Shown here: positions 35,219-47,333 of the stretch, one piece after another
How the letters are laid out: the number at the start of each line of letters is the position of its first letter
Position numbering within the stretch: the stretch's first letter is position 1
Assembly: GCA_035772405.1 (NCBI GenBank)
Contig: JAYKKM010000158.1
Location: 558,001-622,000 of the forward strand
Source: Chrysogorgia sp. JL179-B06
Lineage: Eukaryota > Cnidaria > Anthozoa > Scleralcyonacea > Chrysogorgiidae
Reading direction: 5' to 3'
Length of the DNA stretch: 64,000 bases
Notes under the pieces: generated by a model
The model's input: only the letters and a program-made list of their open reading frames with translations
Told to the model about the DNA's origin: nothing
The model's database searches: none
Position numbers and translations under genes: made by a program

Positions 35219-36290
35219 TCAGCTGATATCCTGCAAAGTAGAGATGTGTTAGGCACATGATGAGTTCGATGTTTGAGTCAATTAAGTTCGGCGATTTTAA
35301 TTAAGTTTTATGCCCACAACTCTCTCTCGCCGGCGGCCTAAAAGTATTAAATCGATACTCTTACTTCTGATTCGGTTTTCTCAGCAAATATCAGCTCCCT
35401 TGTAACATAATATGCACAGGGGTCGAAATTAAGAACATTTTCTAGTTGCCCATTGGGCAACTAGAACTGCGATTTTAGGTTTCGTTCAGTAAAACGTCAA
35501 ACGTTTCAACTCATAGCATCTATAAACCTCTTCTAGTCTTCTTGCAGGAGCTTTAATGACAATATTAAAGCAAAATTCCTTCTGTATTTCATCGAAATGT
35601 TCTTCGACAACTCTATGTTTTGGTCGCCATATTGGATTATCTCGTGAAGGAAAAAACATCCTTCAAAATCCGCATATAGCCATTTTGTTGGCTTTCCGGC
35701 AGTTTCCGGTTGTTTATTAGCCAATCGGAAAAGCTTGTTACACATTTTTGCACTGTTGTTACACTTTTTTACATTGCTATTTGGGATTAACTGCGCTACG
35801 ATTAGCCAATCACAGTCGAGAAACATTTTCATGTATATTATTATAACTGATTACAAACTACTGTATCTAGTCCAAACTCTGACATTTGATATTCAAGTGT
35901 TTGATTTGAATTTTGCGCGATAATTAGAATTACCATATAGAATATATTGTTATTTACTTGTGTTTTAAAAAAGCTTGGAGAAGCGATACACATGCCAGCA
36001 GTGCAGAACACCATATGATTGTTGACTGACAACTGAAGCTGTCATTGCCCTGGCCACGCTCTTTTACCAGAACTTGTCGTTTAATCATTGTTCTCTTTTT
36101 GTTTTACACAAGGACACATAAAAGGAGGAAGATGGATGAACAAGTACGTATATTTTACAACTACTGAAAAATGTGGTGAAATGTCTATAATACTTTACTC
36201 TCCAATTTGAAACTTCTAAGGGATAAGTTGCCAATTTTGACTCCTTCCACAATCTTGATATAGATGGCCGCCAACCTCGATAAAACTGTT

Positions 36291-37659
36291 GATGGCATTT
36301 TTTGTTACGAGCCGGTAACCAATGCCAGATAGTATCGGATGGCTTATATTTTGAAGGTGAGGGGGGTTACCATGCGTCCTAATTTGAAATTTTTATACTA
36401 AAATTTGGGTTTTTTTAAAGGCACACTGGGATGAATGCAAACTACATGCGTAAAAACGCACAACTTGTTCACGGTTGTCAACAGGCGAATATTTTTCCAA
36501 GTTGTTCACTTATGAACAGTTGTTCACTTATGAACAGTCATGAACAAGTTGTTCCAACAGCACATTTTTATAGCCAACAACGTTGTTCGCACATGATACA
36601 ACATGTAACAGCATGACGAAATAAAAACGATGAAAAACAATGTTACAACAATGGTGAACATGGTTGATGTATCAAACCGTTGTTCACGCATGTTGTAACA
36701 CGTTCTTCGGTTGTTACAACATGTGTGAACAACGGTTGTTGTTTCATCAAGCTGTAACAACTTGTTGAAACAATGCAGAACAATGTTGTTCATTTATCAA
36801 TGTTGTTCACATATGTCAACAAGTTGTTACAGCATTGTTCCATTGTTAAGGCAACAATGCTGTAACAACTTGCGAGATTTTTGCATGTATATATGTACAG
36901 TAGGTGTTTTATTTTGAATGGCTCGCTTCAGAGCGTCATCCAATCATCGCGCCTCCAGTTCTGGTTAACCTAAAAACAAGAAATATGGCGAGAATACACC
37001 TAAATATAACACTTCGAAGACAAACCACAACAACGTAAGCTTGCTAAGAATCAGAAATTTATTTGATCTGGTAGATACAGAAAAGTCTCATATTCGCAAT
37101 TTACTTCGTTTTATTTTGGTAATTGCATATACCGCCATGTACGTAATGTTGAAGCTTTTGTACTATATGCAGTACAGTGTTACTCATGATATCTTCAGCA
37201 CTTTAACTCACCGGCTCAACAATGCTATCTTGTGATACATGGATGGTAACCGGCTTATAGTCATCTTGATTAATGTCTAAGCTACATTTCTATGGTGGTT
37301 ACCTGTTTGTAACAAAAAGTTGGCTGCTTGTTGTGGCTGTTCTTCGAAGTGTTATATTGGGGGAAATTTGCGCAATGTTTCTTGTTTGTTTATGATTGTG
37401 AGTTATGCGAATTAGGATAATTAGAACCTCGGCCACGCTGATTGGATAGCATTCTGAATTTAGCCAATCCAAATAAAACACAAATGTATTAGGCAGCACT
37501 TTACATGCAGATATCCCATTCATCACATTGTGCTTTTAAAAATCTCAAAATTTTAGAATATAAATCAATAATTACGACCGGTAACCCCCCTTTACCTTCA
37601 AAGTATACACTATCCGATATGATTTATCATGGTTACCTTCTTGTAACAAAAATGCCATC
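36291..37659. mobile_element. Foldback element, right-arm copy
   Basis: Mirror of 6,652-8,025, including the AACAAGTTGTT palindrome cluster (36,466-36,880). It has the same terminal and inner inverted repeats with small indels. Confidence 0.7.
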
Positions 37660-38843
37660 AAAACTAATAGTTTGAAGCCTTGGCAGGTCGTCTAATATAA
37701 CTTTTAAAATATAGTGCACTAAGAAAGCAGCAAATTTATGCATTTCAGAGAACCTAAATTTCAAAACTTTTCTGGGAGGCAAAGTCCTCCTCAAAGTTAT
37801 TCACAAGAAAACCTCCTCCTCCGAAGCATTTTGAGGTGACTTATTTTTCATTAGAGTCAAATAAAAATAACTATTTTGTGCACCTTTGTAAAGAGGTGAA
37901 TAGTGCAGGATAATCTCTTTCAATTACATTATGCCGGGTTACTTTCAAGAGTGTGTGGAAATATACCATGCCTAAAGTAAGGATAGAACTATAGAACTTT
38001 TGTAATTACTTTCTTATTACCGGTAATAAGGAGGATTGCCTTGTAACGTTGTTGTAGTGTCAATATCCCAGGCATGTAGTGGTGTAGGTACAGTACTGCT
38101 CAGAGATAACCTAATGCACTTTGCGGTTTGGTTGAGGTTCTGTTGCGGTTCGATTTGCGGTTCTGGTCCGCGGCTGATGGACACATAATCGCGTACGAAA
38201 ATAGATTTTAGACTTTAAGATTCGACGACGCGACACGATGACGCGGACGTCTTGGCCGCATGTGACTGGTACTGGCAGGTTGGTGTCCTGAGATCGACGT
38301 GGTGATAAGATTTTGCCTTTTTGATTGCAACGCCGACGCTGGTCAATGTAAACATTTTGTTAAAATAAAGTGTGTTTATCCACGGCTCATACTGGTAAAA
38401 CCATGCATGTAAGGTATTTAAACAGGGAAATAGGCCAAACGAACTATATTAAGGTATATTCATTTATATACACTAGTCTGGTGTAAATATTCTCCCTATT
38501 TTTGCTTGTACTACGGTTTGCAGGCTGTAATACACGGAAAAACTTACGCACTGAAAAACTACACCTTACCTGCGAGGAGTGCTCTTTTGTTATGTAATTT
38601 ACATTTGACACCTCAAACATAGTGCGTGTATAGGGCAAACAAGTCGGAAAGTTTAAAAAGTCTAAACCATTTTGAACAACACGATTGCTGAAACGTTGAA
38701 AATTTTGCAACTGCCTATTGGAAATGACTGTTTAGTCTTAATATATAATTATTAATTGTATAGGTTTCTTCAACTTGTTATTTGATTATGGCTAAAGCCA
38801 ACCTATATATTAATTCGTGTAAAACAAGTATCAGAGCGATAAT

Positions 38844-39008
38844 TAGCCTGCGTAGCAGACGGTTGTTTGGGGGGAGGGGGGGTTATATTCGGGACGCGGA
38901 ATACGAGGCGGAAAACCCGCGAGGCGCGCCTCGCTGGTTTTCCGCCTCGTATTCCGCGTCCCGAATATAACCCCCCTCCCCCCAAACAACCGTCTGCTAC
39001 GCAGGCTA
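38844..39008. mobile_element. TAGCCTGCG foldback MITE with 9-bp TSD (right)
   Basis: Right-arm partner of 5,009-5,196, slightly shorter in the G/C tracts, with TSD AGCGATAAT at 38,835-38,843 and 39,009-39,017. Its presence in both arms means insertion preceded the inverted duplication, or that the arms are alleles. Confidence 0.85.
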
Positions 39009-40038
39009 AGCGATAATGCGATATAGATCGTGGATCTTTAAAGTACATTCGTCCAGACAATGGATTATTCTTGAATTTTAATTAGACTTGACCTGTCAAT
39101 CAACGATTTCAGCCAATGGGAATTTTGCGTTGTGTGGGCAACGCGGTTTATGAGAAAATGCGACTTGAAAGTTGAAAAAGGTCTTTAGTACGACGGCTAC
39201 AGATTCGCTTTTGAGGGGCACGATAAGGTAAATGATTGGTAAGTTTAATTGAAAGTTGATGTTATCAGTGAATTTATGTTTACGTTTTATCTGCAATGTT
39301 GTATACACGCATTTGCTAAAACAAAATTGTATCCTGTCAAAGCCAAATGATTCGCTTGTTTAATTCTATTCGATATTTCTCTGACACTGAACTGCTTGCG
39401 AATGCGAAGGAATGTCACTAAATCAAAGCTTGCATTGAAACGGTTAATACCAATGACCATGGTCACTGCGTCTAGCGGGATACTTACATAAAAAAATTGA
39501 CAAGATGAAGTATCAAATAAAAGATCGGTACAGAAAACAGGTAGGAACTGTCTGTTGATTATAGATTAATGGAATACTTGCATCCACTTTTGAAATCTGA
39601 ACTTGCAGGCGACAGTATACATATACAGAGTCAATTTCTTCAAGTTTGAAGATGAAATCGCACATTCGTTGTTGTTTATCGAATTCGACGAGCACTGAAT
39701 TGTGGCAATTTTGAAGAATGAAGCAATTCTATTAGCCTAGGTGAATTGTGCGCAGCTGGCTTATTCGCAAGTGGAAATCGGAAAGCGAACGGGTATTCTA
39801 TTAATCAATACTGACAATATCTACCTGCTTTCTGTTTTATACTTTGCCTCGTCAATTCTTCGATATTTGCAGCCCGCTGGACGCAGTGACCAGATATATA
39901 ACAAATATAAACATGCGAATCATTTGGCTTTGACAGCATACAATTTTGTTTTAGTAAATATGGCCAATTGCAAATATGGCATGCCAGTATACAACATTCG
40001 ATAAAACGTAAACATAAATTCACTGATAAATCGTTCAC

Positions 40039-40253
40039 CTTATTGTGGCCCGCAAAGCGAATTTATAGCCATCGTAGAAGATATTTTTCAAGTCGCATTT
40101 GCTCATTAAATTTGCGATCCTAAATTCATCTGCAATCGACTCGTCTTCATACGGCTTGACAATGCATTCTGATGATTCGTCTTCAGGTAATGGCCCAGAC
40201 AGTTTTACTTCGTCTTCGATCTCGATTGCGTATCCCGGAATAATGTTTACATC
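40039..40253 (-). CDS. Acidic exon-like segment, right copy
   Basis: Mirror of 3,783-3,997, again 215 bp and open, with the same acceptor and donor positions. The donor-side bases differ slightly (ATAAG in place of ATCAG). Preservation of the frame in both arms mildly supports a coding history. Confidence 0.5.
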
Positions 40254-41717
40254 CTAGTCTAGTAATTTTGGCTATCAGCATTAGAACCAGAGGTAGACGA
40301 AGTCAATCAAGTCTAGTATATTTCGATATATTCTTGATCGAAGATCGAACGCAAACAAAATACTTCGATAAAAAGAATAGTTGTTGTCACTTTCCGGAAA
40401 AACACGCTCTATTGTTGTCGTTTTGTAATCGCCACACCGACGGGTTTCCTCGTGATAAACTGCTGTGAATCGTCTTAGTAACCAAATATTCCCGTTGAAA
40501 CTACTTGGAACAACGAACAGATCACAGAAATGGATGTCGGCATTCATTTCACACCTTTATCTTTGACGAAATTCGCGTTCCTTTCACACTAAGCTATCCT
40601 CTTTTTCGCCTCCCGTGAGTCGGGATAGTACATCGTTATTGTCGCAAAAAAGAAATAGCATACAGCGCTGTTCTAGCGTATCAACTGGGTTCATTCGAGA
40701 GTAAAAACACTAACGCACCTGCTTCTACGTCACTTCCGGCGACTAGAACCCATTAAAAAAATTTCACAGCCATCGTCAAAATCGCCAACTTTAACAGCAA
40801 AAAAGTCCATGAAGATGACATTTTAGGAAAAGAAGATATATTACAAATCTTCTTAGATAGGCACTTTAATAAAAAAGAGTAATTAATTAAATTAATGGTC
40901 TAATTGAGTTGCGCTATTGGTAAGTGACGTAATTACGGGATATAGGGAGAAATTATAAATTTAGTTTGGAGTTCTATAGGGCGGTGAGAAACGTTTGCGA
41001 TGTATTTTGTGTCCAAAATCTGACAGAGTTTTCATAATAAAGCGATAAAGAAACTAACGGAGAGAACGATTGATGTTTTTTATTAACACGCCAACTGGCT
41101 GCGGTGAATATCACACTCCAAAAAGGGGAGTAAATTTAACTCCCCAAAACGGATTATTTTGAACCTTTTTTTAGACCCGATTTTTGGAGAAAAAATAACT
41201 CCCTGAAAATAACAGTGTATTTGTAAATTTATAATAAGGCACTATTCTTCAAACGTTATCTTGATAAATAATAAACCTTGGAAGCTGTAATATACCTTAA
41301 AAGAAAGATAATATACCAGACTATACAATATACATACAGCTTAATGTGCATGCTATCGAACTTATTTTTATGAAAAAAGCGGAAAATCGAACATGCCGAG
41401 TTTGTAACTTTTGTATAAGATTATTTATGACCAACATGGCCAACATACTTGCCAGCCATTATCGATCAACAATTAAGTATATTTCGGTGACAAAGAACAC
41501 TTGGAACAACTGGAGCAAAAGCGAGCAGATGAGGTTGAAGAAAGAAGGCAAAGCCTAACGTAATATTATTTTCGTGACAGAATTGTCGTGTATATTCAGT
41601 ATATATAAAAATAATTCCTTTTTATCAAGTAAACAGAACAAGTAAATCAAGTAAACAGAAATGTAGTAGTGCCCTTCTTTAATCGTTATTTTTTTATTTT
41701 AATTTTTAATCTAGTGC

Positions 41718-41899
41718 AGAAAAGGATAAAGTTGGATTTTCCTGAGAATATGGACTCGCCCAGCGGCAGCGCTTTGGACACGCCCAGCGGCAGCGCTTTG
41801 GACACGCCCAGCGGCAGCGCTTTGGACACGCCCAGCGACAGCGCTTTGGACACGCCCAGCGACAGCGCTTTGGACACGCCCAGCGACCGCAATTTGGCA
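41718..41899 (+). CDS. Possible exon with 8-residue SALDTPSG/D repeats, right copy
   Basis: A splice-acceptor-like TCTAGTGCAG is followed by an open frame starting KRIKLDFPENMDSPSG, with five to six SALDTPS[GD] octads, then DRNLAE and a GT donor-like site (GAA|gtactt). Because the unit is 24 bp, copy changes preserve frame. No homologous domain is recognised. It could be a fragment of a low-complexity protein gene or an exon caught in a repeat; neighbouring exons could not be joined with matching phase. Confidence 0.4.
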
Positions 41900-41975
41900 G
41901 AAGTACTTTTCATACCTGTTTCATTTGTCTCTACTCATTATTCATAACTAGAAACACACACACACACAAAAAATA

Positions 41976-42139
<164 letters not shown>

Positions 42140-42381
42140 ACAAGGGCGGGTCGTAGCGAACTAGATCGCTACTGTAGCGAACTAAATTTCAAGAAGCGAA
42201 TAGTTTCTTAGGCCAAAAAAAATACCTTGGGTTTCCGGTTTCCCGGGTAGGTAGTTTTTGGCCAGTAAAATTTTGACCCTAATCTTTTTATTGAAATTTT
42301 GAGAAGCCTGGGCCCGAGTTGCAGCTTGAATTGCATCCTGGGAGCATAAAAAATGTGTTATAAATTGTCTGTAAATTAATA

Positions 42382-42685
42382 AAGCCTGGTTTCCATCACA
42401 ACGATCGTAGCGATCAACAATCGTTTCGCGTTTGCATGTGATTGCTGATCGCGGCCATTGTTTTAATGGACCGTAGGGATGCATACCGATCGCCAAGATC
42501 GCTGAGATTGCAATATCACCGTTTCCATATAAAACGCAACGATCGCCACGATCGTCGAGATAGAACATTTTCTATCTCAGCGATCGTGATCACAGCGATC
42601 GTTGCGTCAGTGATTTTCCATATGCTCGCTGCGATCGCTGAGTTCATTCTTGTGCGATCGTGGCGATTATATGGAAACCAGGCTT
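42382..42685. mobile_element. AAGCCTGGTTTCCAT MITE rich in CGATCG
   Basis: Ends AAGCCTGGTTTCCAT and ATGGAAACCAGGCTT are exact inverted repeats. The interior is packed with GCGATCG/CGATCG words, including an inner hairpin GAGATAGAACATTTTCTATCTC. No coding capacity. Confidence 0.8.
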
Positions 42686-42859
42686 ATGTGCAGTATAATT
42701 AAATATATATTCAAAATTATAAAGTTGAAACTACATTGAATCAACATGGGTTTTGTGATTTGGTAAAACCTATTGTTCGTCCAGGCAATGTTTTGGGGAA
42801 AAAACAAAACAAAAAAAACAAAAAACCCAAACAAACAAAAAAAAAACCCCATCTACCCT

Positions 42860-43926
42860 ACCTAATTTTTTCAGCCTGAAATCGGAAACCCAGGCATTAT
42901 TTTGGCCTAACTACTTTTTGAAATCAGGAGCTGTAGCTGTAGCGAACTACATTTTTTCAGTGGCGAAGTAGTCAGCTACTTATATGTAAAATCCGAGTTT
43001 CCAACCTAGGGATTCTAAAATCGGGATTTTTGTTGTAGAGGGAAACTTTTCGAGCGCCGAAGGCGCGAGTTTCTAGGGAGGTCTGGGGGCATGCCCCCCC
43101 CCGAACATTTTGAAATCTCAAGGCCCGGAAATGCCATTTCCAGCATTCTTAATCTAGACGAATATTTCTGTCAAAATGCTCGTTAAAATGTATCATCAGT
43201 TTACGCTTACTTTCCAAAAAAAGCTCAAGAAATCGGATATTACTTACTTACGAAAGGAAAACCTGTTGTTTACATCATTCAACAATGTGTTGTTTGATAA
43301 TAGTACATTAAAACCATAGAGGAATTAACACACAAGTTAAGCAAATCTTTAAATTCGGGATTTTTCCTATCCCGACCGTGCATGATTCGGGATTCGGGAT
43401 TTTCAAGCAAAATCGGGATAATCCCGCCCAAATTATATTATCTGTCTAGTTTATAAGTTCTAGCTAAAGAACTGCACTAATCATGCTTTGAACAACCTAA
43501 TGTAAAATTTTATCCACTGAATAGTTATGTACCTGATAGTGCTGTTCAGTGGATAAAAGTTAAATTGGGTTGTTCAAAGCACCACTAGAGTGGTTCTCTA
43601 GCTAGGATTTATCCACCAGATGAGCTTTCCAGGTTTCGTACAAAAATCTGAATTTTACAAGTTCACTTCATATAAAACGTGGGGGCATCTAATATATGCT
43701 ATGTTTTGGAAACAGCCAGTAAAGATGTATTTATAGTATGTGCCATGTTCAAATTAGCAATACATGTATAAAATGATTTAAAATACTGAACTATCATTTT
43801 TTTTGTGTGTCTGCTTTTCACACATTTTCATGTATGGCGGCCATTTTGGAATAAGGTCTATACGGTCTAATAAATCAGGCTAGGGTAAACGGTGGCAACG
43901 ACCGATTTTTAGGAATTTCAAGCAAC
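42860..43926. other. Intergenic repeats: degenerate arm-end copy, hAT end, short hairpins
   Basis: About 42,875-42,950 is an inverted, diverged copy of the arm end (AATCGGAAACCCAGGCATT, TGTAGCGAACTAC), and another relic lies at about 46,720-46,808. A hAT-end fragment with GGGGGCATGCCCCCC is at about 43,030-43,160. A hairpin (TTTTATCCACTGAA with CAGTGGATAAAAG) is at about 43,489-43,580. No gene is seen. Confidence 0.55.
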
Positions 43927-45199
43927 ATGGCGGATAGCGATGCTCGCGAAGAGCAGATAGAATTAACAGATACTTTTGGCATTGGATTTGGTATCTAATT
44001 TGAGTGAACTGAATTATTCTGCTTACACTTTTAAAGTGCCACTAAGACGAAAAAAATCGTCTATCCAATTTTGATCTTAGTAAATTATAATAACAAAATG
44101 AAGAAGAAAGGCGTTATCGGTTCCTCAATATCTTATCCCGTTCTCGAGATATTTAGGTTTTGACATATGCAAATTAGATAGTGTATGACGTCATTTTCTC
44201 ACATAGACCAAAATAAAATTCACAAAATGAGGAATATCTCTGCAAATAATAGGTAGAAAGTTTTCAAACTTTACACATCTGTGGTAAGGTGAAATGTGCA
44301 CCGTACTGCACAAATTATATTGTTGCCACGAAGATCGTTTGGAAATAGGCACCTGTCATTTATAAAACAAAAAGTGTTTATTTCTTCTTTATCAAACAAC
44401 ATTTATTGTAATGCATACACACGAATATTTGTAGACACGTAAATATTGTACTTCGGAGGTTTAAATCACCTTATTCTTTTTAAAAAGTGACAAAAATTAC
44501 GATTTAATTTTATTAGGCGAAAGACGCTTATTTTCAAACGATCTCCATGGCAACTATATAATATGTACAGTAGAGTGTACATTCCACCTTACCATAAATG
44601 TCCAAAGTTTGAAAACTTTCTACCTATTATTTGCAGAAATAATCCTCATTTTGTTTATTTTATTTACGTCTATGTGAGAAAATGACGTCATACACTGTCT
44701 AATTTGCATATGTCAAAAACCTAAATATCTCTAGAACGGGATAAGATATTGAGAAACCGAGAACGCCTTTCTTCCTCATTTCGTAATTATGATAAACTAA
44801 GATCAAAATTGGTGTACGATTTTTTCGTCTTAGTGACACTTTAAAGATTTAAAGACAACGTTGAAGAAGCGAAATCTCTCCGTACAAGGATTGAAAGCCG
44901 ATTTGGTCAAAAGACTGCAAGAATCAGACATTTCATCTGATAACTCTGCTTCTCTTTTGATACAAAGTCAAGATTTGTTTGGGAAAGAATTGGAGGGTCC
45001 GATAACCAGTACATGCAGTAACAGTGATGAAGCGAATGATAATATTAGTAATGATAAACTCAATGCTGACCTACGGGAAAACGACAACATGAATGAACAG
45101 AGAAGCTCTTACGAAGACTATGATTCTCAAAATGGCTCTGATATCGACATGTTAATCTCTGTCTCCCAAGAAGATTTTAGAAGGAAAATGATAGATTAA
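43927..45199 (+). CDS. SAP-domain protein, two exons
   Basis: Exon 1 (43,927-43,990) starts ATGGCGGATAGC, encoding MADSDAREEQIELTDTFG, and ends at TTTG|gtatct. Exon 2 (44,847-45,199) restores phase and gives a SAP motif, DLKTTLKKRNLSVQGLKADL then VKRLQES, followed by a Ser/Asp/Asn-rich acidic tail; 138 residues in all. SAP motifs are about 35-residue helix-extended-helix DNA-binding units of chromatin proteins. Without splicing, exon 1 meets TAA at once. The intron consists almost wholly of a TTAA-targeted foldback element (44,035-44,840); without it, it would be only about 46 nt. The stop abuts the 5' edge of a LINE insertion, so the C-terminus may be truncated. It may be the 5' end of the NTPase gene downstream, but no splice connection is seen. 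Confidence 0.6.
44035..44840. mobile_element. AGTGCCACTAAGACG foldback element in SAP intron, TTAA TSD
   Basis: Long terminal inverted repeats of at least 220 bp start AGTGCCACTAAGACG and end CGTCTTAGTGACACT. TTAA flanks both sides (44,031-44,034 and 44,841-44,844). 806 bp, non-coding. Its 3' TTAA forms part of the downstream splice acceptor TTAAAG. Confidence 0.88.
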
Positions 45200-45202
45200 A
45201 TT

Positions 45203-45671
45203 TAGAATTAAATTTAAAATTCTTGTTTTAACCTTCCAAGCAATTTGCGGTTTGGCTCCGCAATATTTATGTGAGCTCATTCGTATCAAATATCATTCAT
45301 GTCATCATCTTCGATCAAATGATGAACTACTTTTAGCTGTGCCTTCTTCCAAGTCATTACCCACACTTGGTGACAGAGCATTCCAATTTGCAGCTCCCAG
45401 TTTGTGGAACAGTTTACCAAAGGAAATTAGACAAGTGCAATCTCTTTTTAGTTTCAAAAAACAATTAAAGACTTTTTTATTTCGTGCAGGATATAATCTT
45501 AGTTCTTAGTATAACACTATTTTAATAGATAATTTTACGGTTTTAAATATAAATGTTGGATACTATTTTATATATATGTTTTGTAACTAAATTAATTTGT
45601 AAACATAGCGCATCTGAACATTTTTGTATGATAATTTGCGCTTTATAAATCAATATTAATAATAATAATAC
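45203..45671 (+). pseudogene. 5'-truncated LINE C-terminus (A)
   Basis: The frame reads RIKFKILVLTFQAICGLAP, QYLCELI, then GDRAFQFAAPSLWNSLPKE and a stop at 45,509. A 3' UTR and (AAT)n tail end about 45,671. This is the standard CR1/L2-type LINE C-terminus with its microsatellite tail. Confidence 0.85.
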
Positions 45672-46648
45672 TAGCAAATAAACTTACACTGAATAAACAA
45701 AAGACCGAATATATGATTGTTGGCTCCCGGCAGCGAATATCAAATATTTTAACTGATCCAAAAATTGAGCTTCGTGAGGCAACAATCAAGCGAGTTCATA
45801 CATCAAAAACGTTAGGCGTCATTATCGACGAACGTCTTTCATGGAAAAACCAAATTGAAAATATTGTAACAAAAGCATCAAAAGGCATTGGAATGATGCG
45901 GCGGATAAAACAGTTTGTTCCCAAATCAACATTACTTAGAATATACAATGCCATTGCGTTAACACATTTCGATTATTGTAGTTTGGTTTGGGACAACTGT
46001 AGTAATTATCTAATTGACAAATTGCAAAAACTACAAAACAGAGCCGCACGAGTCATCACTGCCAGATACATATATGATATAAGTTCTGAAGATGTCTTAA
46101 AGGAATTAAAATGACAGCCCTTGATGCAACGCTTTAAGATCAACAAGACCATCTTCATGCATAAAGTTAGAAAAGATGTACTGCCACCATCTTTAACAAA
46201 CATGTTCGACATTAAAACTAATGATAGATATAACTTGCGAAGTAACAACCAAAATTATGTACTTGACAAGCCAGAAACAAATTTCATGAAAAAAAGTATC
46301 AGTTATTCAGCTGCCTCACTATGGAATAACTTACCAAATAATGCTAAAGAAAAAGGCATAAGCTTAAAAAAATTAAATCTATTTTTTGACCACGCCTGAT
46401 TTTTACCACATTTTGAAACAATATTTTTATTCATATTTTCTATAGCATGTGATTCAATGTATTATATTTGTAATTTGTATTTGTAATTTTATATATGTAT
46501 TTCGTGTTTGTTGTAATAGTTATTTGTATACATATGTAATTGTAATGTAAGTTAAGAATGTAACAAACGGCCTCTTGAAAAACAGGTGCCTAAGAGCCCT
46601 GAAGGGTTACCGTTTTCAAATATTTGTAAATAATAATAATAATAATAT
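45672..46648 (+). pseudogene. 5'-truncated LINE C-terminus (B), one premature stop
   Basis: Reads NKQKTEYMIVGSRQRI, RVHTSKTLGVIIDERLSWK, ALTHFDYCSLVWDN and NRAARVITARY, then a single TGA at about 46,112 where a Trp codon is usual (ELK-stop-QPL). The frame continues to SAASLWNNLPN and ends at 46,399. The (AAT)n tail is at about 46,628-46,648. One mutation from an open C-terminus suggests a fairly young copy. Confidence 0.85.
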
Positions 46649-46811
46649 TGCTTCAGTCTATATCTCTTTCTGTGCTTAACAGTCACATGTACGCATTGTG
46701 TACCTATTTTTTGACAAGTAGCAGTAATTGTAGCTAACTACATTTTTTAAAAGTAGCTTTAATTGTAGCGAATTACAAAATATTTGTAGTCAACCCGCCC
46801 TTGATATTTAA

Positions 46812-47190
46812 CAAATAGATTCCATTTTGCCATTGTCTGTTATAGATGCACAGATGACGTCAATGGTAAGAACAAAACAGTGGCCCACGAGACGCAATCA
46901 AGTGGGTCACTGATGTTCTTACCCGTTGTGACGTCCTCTGCATCTATCACTGAACAGACATAAAAAAATGGAATATATTTGTTTTATACAATTTCCGAAC
47001 CGATTTAGTATAATACTTGTTGCGAGCTGACTTGATGTTGGGTTGGATTTTGTTGCGCCAAAACTTGTACATTTCCGACTCCTTTCCATACTTATGAAGG
47101 GATTTTTGTCGTTTAGTAATACTAGCTAGTTTAAGTGAAGAAGTCATCCAAGGTTTATCAGATTGCCTAACTTTGGTTTGCTTAAATGGA
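46812..47190 (-). pseudogene. LINE fragment upstream of RT, with inverted flank
   Basis: On the minus strand about 46,947-47,180 reads SDKPWMTSSLKLASITKRQ, LHKYGKESEMYKFWRNKI and SARNKYYT, the linker between endonuclease and RT in CR1-type LINEs. 46,812-46,975 contains an imperfect inverted pair (ATAGATTCCATTTT, GATGCACAGATGACGTC). Confidence 0.75.
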
Positions 47191-47333
47191 AGAAAACAGT
47201 CGACCGTATAACTAATACGTTATTACCGTTACTATTGCTATATTATGCTACTTGTATACAAAAAGCCCATACCTTTAGTTGTCGGATGATAACCAGTTAA
47301 ACCAAATTTTTTTTAAATTTTTATCTTTTTCAG

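Noticed and set aside
7440..37000. CRISPR-like array suggested by regularly recurring short palindromes
   Set aside because: Spacing is irregular, repeats are 10-12 bp, and the context is a eukaryotic foldback element.
42600..42640. GCGATCGC octamer as cyanobacterial HIP1-like signal
   Set aside because: It occurs within a CGATCG-rich eukaryotic MITE; the rest of the window is clearly animal-type DNA.
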